A stretch of 12,509 bases of DNA from an uncultured Novosphingobium sp. (GTDB taxonomy: Bacteria > Pseudomonadota > Alphaproteobacteria > Sphingomonadales > Sphingomonadaceae). Of the stretch, positions 1-6,426 are shown in pieces. The stretch spans positions 1 to 12,509 of the forward strand of contig CALMBN010000303.1 of the NCBI GenBank assembly GCA_937860195.1, read 5' to 3'. Within the stretch, counting starts at the first letter, position 1. The number at the start of each line of letters is the position of its first letter. The translations under genes and the position numbers were made by a program. A model generated the notes under the pieces. The model had not been told where the DNA came from. It did no database searches and was given only the letters and a program-made list of their open reading frames with translations.

Positions 1-851
1 TGCTGGCCGGCGGCATGGAGAGCATGTCGAACGCGCCCTATCTGCTGGCGAAAGCGCGGGCTGGCTACCGGATGGGGCACGGCGAGATCAAGGACCATAT
101 GTTCCTGGATGGGCTGGAAGATGCCTATGAAGCCGGCCGGGCGATGGGCACGTTCGCGCAAGACACTGCCAATCAATATCAACTGACCCGCGAAAATCAG
201 GATGCCTATACGATTGAATCGCTGCGTCGCGCCAACGCTGCCATTTCAGAAGGTGCCTTTGCTGGCGAAATCGCTCCGGTGACCGTGATTAGCCGCACTG
301 GTGAAACGGTTGTCGATACTGACGAAGGTCCCGGCAAGGGCCGTCCCGACAAAATTCCGGGCCTCAAACCGGCCTTCGCCAAAGACGGCACGATTACCGC
401 CGCCACGTCCAGCTCGATCTCTGATGGCGCGGCCGCCATGGTTGTAACCCGCGCCAGCGTCGCCAAAGCCAAGGGGCTAAGTCCGGTGGCAACGGTAGTT
501 GCGCTTGCTGCCCACGCGCAGGAGCCAAAGGATTTCACCACCGCTCCGGTCGGGGCAATCAACCAGGTCCTCGCCAAGGCTGGCTGGACCATTGCTGACG
601 TCGATCTGTTCGAAGTCAACGAGGCTTTCGCCTGTGTCGCGATGTTCGCAATGCATGACCTTGGCATTCCGCATGCCAAGATCAATGTGCATGGCGGCGC
701 GACTGCGCTGGGCCATCCAATTGGTGCGTCTGGCGCGCGGATCATCACCACCCTGATTGCGGCGCTGCAACGCCACGGCAAGAAAAAGGGCATCGCAAGC
801 CTGTGCATCGGCGGCGGTGAGGCTACCGCCGTGGCGGTTGAGCTGGTCTGA
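1..851 (+). CDS. Acetyl-CoA acetyltransferase (thiolase), 5'-truncated by the window edge
   Basis: This is the C-terminal part of a thiolase, which condenses two acetyl-CoA to acetoacetyl-CoA or runs the reverse thiolysis in the cytoplasm. The reading frame is open from base 3 and begins with the family motif AGGMESMSNAPYLL, so the ATG at 15 is internal and the true start lies upstream. The nucleophilic Cys of the N-terminal half is outside the window. Visible catalytic elements are VNEAF (Asn at 618-620), the GHPIGASG loop with its His at 714-716, and the second catalytic Cys in CIGGGEA at 804-806. About 283 residues are present of the usual 390 or so. Biosynthetic (PhaA/AtoB-like) and degradative (FadA-like) roles cannot be told apart here, because upstream neighbours are missing. 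The stop is TGA. The next gene on this strand starts 143 bases later. Confidence 0.95.
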   Translation, partial: LAGGMESMSNAPYLLAKARAGYRMGHGEIKDHMFLDGLEDAYEAGRAMGTFAQDTANQYQLTRENQDAYTIESLRRANAAISEGAFAGEIAPVTVISRTGETVVDTDEGPGKGRPDKIPGLKPAFAKDGTITAATSSSISDGAAAMVVTRASVAKAKGLSPVATVVALAAHAQEPKDFTTAPVGAINQVLAKAGWTIADVDLFEVNEAFACVAMFAMHDLGIPHAKINVHGGATALGHPIGASGARIITTLIAALQRHGKKKGIASLCIGGGEATAVAVELV

Positions 852-892
852 CATCACCGCGACAATTTGCGACCAACTGGCAAGCGTTGCTT

Positions 893-920
893 ACACCTGG
901 TTTTTCTGACGTTCAGGTGT
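893..920. other. Inverted repeat after the thiolase gene, terminator-like or operator
   Basis: ACACCTG at 893-899 is matched exactly by CAGGTGT at 914-920, with a 14-base loop. A T-run lies inside the loop and not after the stem, so it is not a classical intrinsic terminator on the plus strand. It could end thiolase transcription by stem formation, or be a protein-binding palindrome for the gene at 995. A shorter alternative hairpin (CTGA/TCAG, 906-916) is nested in it. The function is inference only. Confidence 0.35.
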
Positions 921-943
921 GAAGCGCGAATTTTGGCAAATGG

Positions 944-961
944 CCGGACAATCCCGTCCGG
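944..961. other. Short inverted repeat upstream of the small exported protein
   Basis: CCGGAC at 944-949 and GTCCGG at 956-961 form a perfect 6-bp stem with a 6-base loop. It lies about 20 bases before the Shine-Dalgarno (AGGGAG, about 980-985) of the gene starting at 995, so it would sit in that gene's leader or promoter. No clear -35/-10 pair was recognised in 852-994. Confidence 0.25.
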
Positions 962-994
962 ACCTCAGACCTGCACTATCAGGGAGCCAAAGCC

Positions 995-1249
995 ATGAAG
1001 ACCAAGTTGATCGCCCTCGTCCTCGTCGCTGGAATTTCACTGCCAGCCGCCGCCCAGGCCCGTGTCACCGGCAGCGAATTACGCCATGACGTCAAGCAAG
1101 TTCGCGAAGAGAAGCGTGACCTGAAGGAAGAACGCCGCGAACGCGACTGGGGCGGGGTCAAGGAAGAGCGCCGCGAACTGAAGCGCGCCAAAGGCGAACT
1201 GCGCCGGGATAGCTTCCGCTTTCACTGTCAGCACAATCGCCACCACTGA
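995..1249 (+). CDS. Small exported charged protein, unknown function
   Basis: This 84-residue protein is not recognised as a named family. Residues 1-22 are a clear Sec signal peptide (MKTKLIALVLVAG, cleavage near AQA), so the product is probably periplasmic. The mature part, about 62 residues, is almost all Arg, Lys, Glu and Asp with regularly spaced Val and Leu, consistent with an amphipathic or coiled-coil helix. It contains an internal near-duplication: VREEKRDLK (36-44) and VKEERRELK (55-63). The end is rich in His and Cys (HCQHNRHH, 77-84), which could bind metal. A Shine-Dalgarno AGGGAG sits about 10 bases before the ATG. It looks monocistronic, with a 143-base gap before it and a convergent gene after it. 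Envelope-stress or metal-binding roles are guesses. The combination of signal peptide, ribosome site and composition supports a real gene. Confidence 0.8.
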   Translation: MKTKLIALVLVAGISLPAAAQARVTGSELRHDVKQVREEKRDLKEERRERDWGGVKEERRELKRAKGELRRDSFRFHCQHNRHH

Positions 1250-1262
1250 TGGAGCGGGCGCG

Positions 1263-1284
1263 GGGGAGTTCGCTAGGGCTCCCC
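1263..1284. terminator. Candidate shared hairpin terminator between convergent genes
   Basis: GGGGAG (1263-1268) pairs with CTCCCC (1279-1284) around a 10-base loop, in the 23-base gap between the convergent stops at 1249 and 1273 and the last codons of the minus-strand gene. Position favours a bidirectional terminator, but there is no T tract on either side, so support is weak. Confidence 0.35.
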
Positions 1285-1746
1285 TGCCCCCCAAATTCGG
1301 TCCTGGGGGACAAAGCCTGTGCGTTGGCCGACCGTAAAGCCGCACCAGCCCTTGTCGCAATCACCAAGCCGGCCGACCACACCGGGGGCAAGCCGCCACA
1401 ACAGTTTGGCACCCGAATCGCCAGCATCGCGCATTTCGGCCGGCTCCTTACCCTGCACATAGCCGCCGGGCTGGCGGGTCAGGAACCGGGCCATCACCCA
1501 ACCCTGCGCGCCATCGGGATCGCGCACAAAGCGCCAGCCTTCCTTGATCCGCAGCACTTTCAGTGGCAGCAATGGACGCTTGTAGACCCAGATCACCCGG
1601 TAATCCTCACCAGGTCCAGCCCGCATGTTGACCTCGCTGGCCTTGATTGAGGCCCAATATGGGGTCTCGGCACTATCCTGGGCCAGCACGGGCACGGTCA
1701 GTCCAAGCAGGGCAATGACGGCAAGGAATCGGCGAAGCAAATACAT
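1273..1746 (-). CDS. Secreted bacterial SH3-domain protein
   Basis: This 157-residue protein has a Sec signal peptide (residues 1-23, MYLLRRFLAV then LTVPVLAQ). A bacterial SH3-like domain at about 28-91 carries the typical VNMRAGPGEDYRV segment and the closing GWVMARFL. A second, more divergent SH3-like repeat follows at about 94-152 (VVGRLGDCDKGWCGF ... GFVPQDR). Cys130 and Cys135 could form a disulfide in the periplasm. Such domains usually bind cell-wall peptides, but no catalytic domain is attached, so the role is probably structural or regulatory. I chose the ATG at 1746. The open frame reaches a TTG at 1782, but that would put 12 polar residues before the signal peptide. No convincing Shine-Dalgarno is seen. 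It diverges from the dehydrogenase at 1825 across 78 bases. Confidence 0.85.
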   Translation of the reverse strand: MYLLRRFLAVIALLGLTVPVLAQDSAETPYWASIKASEVNMRAGPGEDYRVIWVYKRPLLPLKVLRIKEGWRFVRDPDGAQGWVMARFLTRQPGGYVQGKEPAEMRDAGDSGAKLLWRLAPGVVGRLGDCDKGWCGFTVGQRTGFVPQDRIWGAGEP

Positions 1747-1824
1747 GGCGCTGCAATAGCCCGTCAAAGCCGTTTGCTTCAACCCGCTTGACCCTCATGC
1801 CTGCGCGAGCCTAGCGAACGGGAC

Positions 1825-2844
1825 ATGACTGTTGTGACCGACACCAAACCCAACCGCCGCGTTAACGGCAAGCCGCGGGTTCATGTCACCCGCCATCTGA
1901 TCCCATCGGTTGAGGCGCGGATGAGCGAGCTGTTCGATGTGACACTCAATGTCGAGGACCGCCCGCTCAGCCGTGACGAACTGGTTCTGGCGATGCAGAC
2001 AAGCGACGTTCTGGTCCCGACAGTGACCGACCGGATTGATGCCGGGATGCTCGAAGAGGTTGGCGGGCGGCTTGGGCTGATCGCCAACTTCGGCGCGGGC
2101 ACCGATCATATCGACCTTGCCGCCGCCCGGGCCCGCAAGGTGATCGTCACGAACACCCCCGGCGTGTTTACGGATGATACCGCCGATCTTGCGATGATGC
2201 TGATCCTTTCGGTCCCGCGCCGTCTGGGCGAAGGGAGCCGCCTGATCCGCGATGGCCAGTGGACCGGTTGGGCACCCACTGCAATGCTCGGCCGCGGCAT
2301 CGGCGGCAAGCGACTCGGGATCGTCGGGATGGGTCGGATCGGGCAAGCAGTCGCCCATCGCGCCCGGGCATTTGGGATGGAGGTGGTCTATCACAACCGG
2401 CACCGCCTGCCGCAGAGCATTGAGACCATGTTCAGCGCGCGCTATGAGCCTGACCTGGACCGCCTGTTTGCTGAATCCGACATCCTGACCCTGCACTGCC
2501 CGGCAGGCACAGGAACGCATCACCTGGTCGATGCTGCGCGGTTCAGGACGATGAAGTCCGACGCTTACCTGATCAACACCGCTCGCGGCGATCTGATAGA
2601 CGAGGAGGCGCTGATCACCGCGTTGCAGACAGGTCAAATCGCCGGGGCGGGCCTCGACGTGTTCGCGCGCGAACCCCAGGTCGACCCGCGCCTGATCGCT
2701 CTGCCCAGCGTCATCACTCTGCCGCACCTTGGGAGTGCCACCATCGAAGGTCGCGCGCATGCCGGTGAAAAAGTGATCGCCAACATCCGCTTCTGGATCG
2801 ACGGTCACCGCCCGCCCGATCAGGTGCTGGACGGCTGGGTATAA
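1825..2844 (+). CDS. D-2-hydroxyacid dehydrogenase (glyoxylate/hydroxypyruvate reductase type)
   Basis: This 339-residue NAD(P)-dependent oxidoreductase of the D-isomer-specific 2-hydroxyacid dehydrogenase family reduces a 2-oxoacid to a D-2-hydroxyacid in the cytosol. The Rossmann domain shows GIVGMGRIG (glycine motif 168-173). The catalytic triad is visible: Arg254 in NTARGDLIDE, Glu283 in AREPQ, and His301 in LPHLGSAT. The substrate-binding segment IANFGAGTDHID (87-97) is typical. Arg192 near the end of the second Rossmann strand (YHNRH) hints at NADPH use. Length matches glyoxylate reductases (about 320-340) and is too short for full-length SerA, with no ACT domain. The exact substrate (glyoxylate, hydroxypyruvate, other) is not decidable. 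There is no well-spaced Shine-Dalgarno before the ATG. A TTGACC at 1788-1793 could be a -35 element, which would give a very short leader. Confidence 0.92.
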   Translation: MTVVTDTKPNRRVNGKPRVHVTRHLIPSVEARMSELFDVTLNVEDRPLSRDELVLAMQTSDVLVPTVTDRIDAGMLEEVGGRLGLIANFGAGTDHIDLAAARARKVIVTNTPGVFTDDTADLAMMLILSVPRRLGEGSRLIRDGQWTGWAPTAMLGRGIGGKRLGIVGMGRIGQAVAHRARAFGMEVVYHNRHRLPQSIETMFSARYEPDLDRLFAESDILTLHCPAGTGTHHLVDAARFRTMKSDAYLINTARGDLIDEEALITALQTGQIAGAGLDVFAREPQVDPRLIALPSVITLPHLGSATIEGRAHAGEKVIANIRFWIDGHRPPDQVLDGWV

Positions 2845-2961
2845 TCGCTCGCCAAGCAACAAAGCATCACGCAGCGCCTTGCGGAAACTGCAATCGTTGC
2901 TCTAAGCCCGCCCGCGAGGAATCATGCGCAGACAATCGATCGCGCAGCAGGGGAGCATCGG

Positions 2962-4272
2962 ATGCGCACGTTTCAAGCTTTTGGCCTTGGCATGGCCACG
3001 GCATTGCTTCCCGGAATCGCCCAGGCGCAACCTGCCGAAGTGGTCGAAGGAGCGCTGAACAGTGGCGACACCGCGTGGGTGTTGATGTCCGCTGCTTTGG
3101 TGCTGCTGATGACCATGCCCGGCCTGACGTTGTTCTATGGCGGGCTGGTCCGGGCCAAGACCTTCCTGTCGGTGCTGATTCAGGTCGGTGCGATCGCGGC
3201 GGTTGCTTCGGTACTTTGGGTCATGGTTGGTTACCGGCTGGCCTTTGGTGAGGTAACCACTGGCTGGCTGGGCGGCGGCGATACCTGGATGCTCAACAAC
3301 ACGCTGAACATCCTACGGCCCGACTATGACATTTCCGAGCGGACCTTTGCGCTGTTCCAGCTGACTTTTGCAGCGATTACACCGGCGCTGATGGTCGGGG
3401 CCTGGGTTGACCGGGCCCGGTTCGGCTGGGTAATCGGCTTCTGTGCGCTGTGGGGCCTGATCGTTTACGTGCCGGTCGCCCACTGGGTCTGGGGTGGCGG
3501 CTGGCTCTCGGCGATGGGGGTCAAGGACTTTGCCGGCGGGATCGTGGTTCACACCACTGCGGGCGTTTCGGCACTCGTGATCGCGGCCTTGCTGGGCAAG
3601 CGCCTGGGCTTTCCCAAGACTCTGATGCTGCCGCACAGCCCCTCGCTGACTATGGCCGGGGCTGCATTGCTGTGGGTCGGCTGGTTTGGTTTCAACGGTG
3701 GCTCTGCACTTGCTGCGAATGACGATGCCACCACCGCAATTATCAACAGCCACCTTTCGGCAAGCATGGCCGCGCTGACCTGGATCCTTATCGAGCGGAT
3801 CAAGGTCGGCAAGCCGACCAGCGTGGGCTTTGCGACGGGCGCAATCGCGGGTCTTGCGACGATCACCCCGGCGGCCGGGCTCGTTTCACCGGGAGCCTCG
3901 ATCGTGATCGGGATCATCGCTGCCCTGGCCTGCTTCCCGATGATCCAGATCGTGAAGCAAAAGCTTCAGATAGACGATTCGCTCGATGTCTTCGCGGTTC
4001 ATGGGATCGGCGGCATTACCGGCTCGCTGTTACTGGCAGTGTTCCTCCATCCCGAAGTTGGCGGTGCTGGCTATGACGAAGGCTCCAGCATGATCAGTCA
4101 GTTCGCCGCGCAGGGTATCGGGGTGTTCACAGTTGCGGCCTGGTCAGCCTTGGCCACAACATTGATCGCGCTGCTGGTCGGCCTGGTCTTCCCGATGCGG
4201 GTCAGCGAGGACGACGAGCGCGAAGGGCTGGATCTCGCCAGCCATGGCGAGCGTGCGTGGGAGCTGGATTGA
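2962..4272 (+). CDS. amtB: Ammonium transporter, Amt/MEP/Rh family
   Basis: This 436-residue inner-membrane channel conducts ammonium/ammonia. Residues 1-22 look like a cleavable signal peptide, and about 11 membrane helices follow. By spacing against E. coli AmtB the key residues are present: Phe132/Phe136 (FQLTF) and Phe244 (WFGFNGGS) for the gate, Trp177 and Ser248 at the recruitment site, Asp189 in DFAGG, and the twin histidines His197 (VVHTTAG) and His347 (AVHGIGG), 150 residues apart as in AmtB. The cytoplasmic tail EGLDLASHGE is the P-II docking region. The residue normally Tyr after GEXA is Trp here (RAWELD). The ribosome site AGGGGAG (2949-2955) is 6 bases before the ATG. No glnK gene is adjacent; the upstream neighbour is a dehydrogenase with a 117-base gap. 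No GG-N10-GC sigma-54 element was seen there. Confidence 0.96.
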   Translation: MRTFQAFGLGMATALLPGIAQAQPAEVVEGALNSGDTAWVLMSAALVLLMTMPGLTLFYGGLVRAKTFLSVLIQVGAIAAVASVLWVMVGYRLAFGEVTTGWLGGGDTWMLNNTLNILRPDYDISERTFALFQLTFAAITPALMVGAWVDRARFGWVIGFCALWGLIVYVPVAHWVWGGGWLSAMGVKDFAGGIVVHTTAGVSALVIAALLGKRLGFPKTLMLPHSPSLTMAGAALLWVGWFGFNGGSALAANDDATTAIINSHLSASMAALTWILIERIKVGKPTSVGFATGAIAGLATITPAAGLVSPGASIVIGIIAALACFPMIQIVKQKLQIDDSLDVFAVHGIGGITGSLLLAVFLHPEVGGAGYDEGSSMISQFAAQGIGVFTVAAWSALATTLIALLVGLVFPMRVSEDDEREGLDLASHGERAWELD

Positions 4273-4285
4273 ACAACCAAACCGA

Positions 4286-5692
4286 TCAATCCCCCGTCAA
4301 AATCCGGTCCACCAGCTGCTTCACCGACGGGGTAAAGTTGTTCGAATAGAATGGGTCGGTCTTGAAATTGAACGCAGCGTGGCCGGCAAACATCAGGTTT
4401 TGCTCGATATCTTCGCCGTGAACGATTGCCTTGAGAGTCTTCTGGATACAAAAACTGCGTGGATCGGCAAGGTAGCCAGTGGTGTAATCGTCGTGGTCTT
4501 TCCACGCTGAAAACCCGCAGTGCGAGAGGCAACCCATGCAGTCTTTCTGATCCTTCTGGATCACGCCGCGTTCGACCTCATCAACGAATACGATCGTATC
4601 ATCGGGCGTCCGCAGGCCTTCCTTGAAGCCTTGCCGCACCCAGCTGCGGGCGCGTTCCAGATCAAGCGGGGTCACCCAGAAGTTTTTGTTGCCAACCCCC
4701 ACATCCAGTCGCGCGGTGTGCTCGCCGGCCTCGACTTTCGAATAAGGGATCTGCCGCTCGCTGCGCGCTTCGAGATTGCGCAGGAACGGGTTGCGCACGG
4801 CCGAACTGTAAAAGCCGGTCGGCGAAAATCGATGGAGCAGAATATCGCCCTCATCCAGTGTCCGCAGATGGTCTTTCCATGGCTGCGGGATAGGGCTTTC
4901 CTGCGTCAGCAGAGGCCGGGTGCCGTATTGGAAGATAATCTGGCCGAGCTCCGGATTGTCGATCCAGTTCGCCCAATCGCGCAAATACCAGACCCCGCCA
5001 GCCATCACGATCGGCACAGAATCCGCGATCCCTTCGGCCCGCATCGTCTCACGCAGTGCCTGAACGCGCGGATAGGGATCCTGCGGCACTTTGGGATCTT
5101 CGGCATTGGACAGGCCGTTGTGCCCGCCAGCCAGCCAGGGATCTTCATAGACAACTGCGCCGAGCAGGTCAGGCACCTTGCTATAGGCCCGCTTCCACAG
5201 CGCCCGGAACGCCCGGGCCGAACTGATAATCGGCAAGTAGTTCACGTTGTGGCGCTGGGCGATTTCGGACAGCTTGTAGGGCATGCCTGCCCCGCAGGTG
5301 ACCCCGGCCACCAACCCTCTGGTCCCGGCCAGCACGCCTTCGAGGACCGGCTGAGCGCCGCCCATTTCCCACAGGACATTGATGTTGATCGCGCCCTGGC
5401 CGCCGGAAATCTCGTGCGCGCGGCGGACCTGCTCGATCCCCCCGGTGATCGCATACTGGATCAGTTGCTCGTGCCGGTCACGCCGGGTCGCGCCATCATA
5501 GACCTGAGTCACGATCTCGCCATGATCGTCATAGAAATCGGCATTGACGGCGCTGACTGTGCCGATCCCGCCCGCCGCAGCCCAGGCCCCAGAACTCGCA
5601 TGGTTGGAAACGGCTACGCCCTTGCCGCCTTCGACCAGCGGCCAGACCTCGCGGCCTCCATAGAGAATCGGCTTCAACCCCTTGAAACTCAT
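4286..5692 (-). CDS. Nitronate monooxygenase-like flavin oxidoreductase with Cys-rich C-terminal extension
   Basis: This 468-residue FMN-dependent TIM-barrel enzyme is of the 2-nitropropane dioxygenase/nitronate monooxygenase superfamily. Barrel motifs appear in order: GGIGTVSAV (41-49), GVTCGAGMPYKL (130-141), LAGGHNG (187-193) with candidate catalytic base His191, the phosphate-binding MAGGVWYLRDW (230-240), and FQYGTRPLLTQES (254-266). Ordinary members have about 320-360 residues. Here roughly 180 further residues follow the barrel core, with a cysteine cluster Cys385-x2-Cys388-x3-Cys392 and Cys415 that could bind an Fe-S cluster or zinc. Its ATG overlaps the TAA of the upstream methyltransferase gene (TAATG), so translation is probably coupled; GGGGA just before gives a ribosome site. 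It converges on amtB, 13 bases apart. The true substrate is unknown; nitronate, enoyl-ACP-type or quinone-type chemistry are all known in the superfamily. Confidence 0.88.
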   Translation of the reverse strand: MSFKGLKPILYGGREVWPLVEGGKGVAVSNHASSGAWAAAGGIGTVSAVNADFYDDHGEIVTQVYDGATRRDRHEQLIQYAITGGIEQVRRAHEISGGQGAININVLWEMGGAQPVLEGVLAGTRGLVAGVTCGAGMPYKLSEIAQRHNVNYLPIISSARAFRALWKRAYSKVPDLLGAVVYEDPWLAGGHNGLSNAEDPKVPQDPYPRVQALRETMRAEGIADSVPIVMAGGVWYLRDWANWIDNPELGQIIFQYGTRPLLTQESPIPQPWKDHLRTLDEGDILLHRFSPTGFYSSAVRNPFLRNLEARSERQIPYSKVEAGEHTARLDVGVGNKNFWVTPLDLERARSWVRQGFKEGLRTPDDTIVFVDEVERGVIQKDQKDCMGCLSHCGFSAWKDHDDYTTGYLADPRSFCIQKTLKAIVHGEDIEQNLMFAGHAAFNFKTDPFYSNNFTPSVKQLVDRILTGD

Positions 5693-6426
5693 TACGTCCC
5701 CAACTTCCCGTCAGCCGTATTGCACGGCTTGATATCCTGCGGTTCCGGGCGAGGCCCTACCGCTTCAAATGCGGCATAATAGCCGTTCAATTCCGGCCTT
5801 ACGACATATTCCACCAAGCGAAAGCCCAAGGCCCCGAATTCGCAGAACAATAATTGCGGAGCGATGCCATGCTGGTCGGTTGGGCGATCGACATCGACCA
5901 CGATTACCAGCCCGCCGGGCCGCAGCGCAGGCCGCAAATGCCACAGGAAAGCATAGGGTTCTGTCACCTCATGATACATGTGGACCATGAACACCCGATC
6001 AAAGCTGTTCGCCGGGAGTCGCGGGTCCGCCAGTGCGCCCAGTTTGATCGAAACATTGTCAAGGCGCTCTCGCTCAACCCGCTGGCCAAGCCGCTGGATC
6101 ACGCCGGAATCGATGTCTTGCGCCAATACCCGGCCATTTGGGCCAACCCGTTCGGATAACCTGACGGTATAGTACCCCTCGCCCGCGCCGATATCAGCTA
6201 CGCTGGTGCCTGCGCCGATCTTGGCGAGATCCATGACGACTTTGGCTTCGCCCAGATTATCGCGCTGATCTTCGTCTGAGAATTCGTTGCTGATCACCGC
6301 CGAAACGGGGCGAAAAGCACTGGGAAAGCCGCTGGCACCCTCTACGCGGTCCTTGTCGGTTGCCTGTCCCGAACATCCGGCCACGGCCCCCAGCAGGAGG
6401 AGCAAGGTTGTCGCACGGCGGATCAA
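5692..6426 (-). CDS. Predicted lipoprotein with class I SAM methyltransferase domain
   Basis: This 244-residue protein combines an N-terminal lipoprotein signal (MIRRATTLLLLLGAVAGC, lipobox VAGC with Cys18, Ser at +2) with a class I Rossmann methyltransferase fold. Motif I is VADIGAGEGYYT (76-87, the D-x-G-x-G-x-G type). An acidic residue at the end of the second strand (QDID, about 103-106) would bind the ribose. Post-motif FDRVFMVHMYHEV (142-154) and LRPGGLVIVVDVD (168-180) complete the fold. The signal is odd because SAM is not known in the periplasm, so the protein may have another ligand or an unusual role. The start is TTG at 6426: no ATG fits, it overlaps the prfB stop (TTGA), and GGAGG lies 7 bases upstream. 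It is translationally linked to prfB before it and to the flavoprotein gene after it. Substrate unknown. Confidence 0.85.
   Translation of the reverse strand: MIRRATTLLLLLGAVAGCSGQATDKDRVEGASGFPSAFRPVSAVISNEFSDEDQRDNLGEAKVVMDLAKIGAGTSVADIGAGEGYYTVRLSERVGPNGRVLAQDIDSGVIQRLGQRVERERLDNVSIKLGALADPRLPANSFDRVFMVHMYHEVTEPYAFLWHLRPALRPGGLVIVVDVDRPTDQHGIAPQLLFCEFGALGFRLVEYVVRPELNGYYAAFEAVGPRPEPQDIKPCNTADGKLGT

Noticed and set aside
1747..1782. Upstream TTG start for the SH3-domain protein
   Set aside because: It adds 12 residues before the signal peptide, with a rare start codon and no ribosome site.
1795..2862. Minus-strand open frame of 355 codons
   Set aside because: It is antisense to the D-2-hydroxyacid dehydrogenase with its complete catalytic triad. 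Its product shows no domain.
2845..2961. Sigma-54 promoter ahead of amtB
   Set aside because: I looked for GG-N10-GC and found no match with the right spacing.
4520..5779. Long plus-strand open frame of 419 codons
   Set aside because: It lies antisense to the flavoprotein gene, whose minus-strand product has clear family motifs. Long antisense frames are common in high-GC DNA, and it has no recognisable domain.
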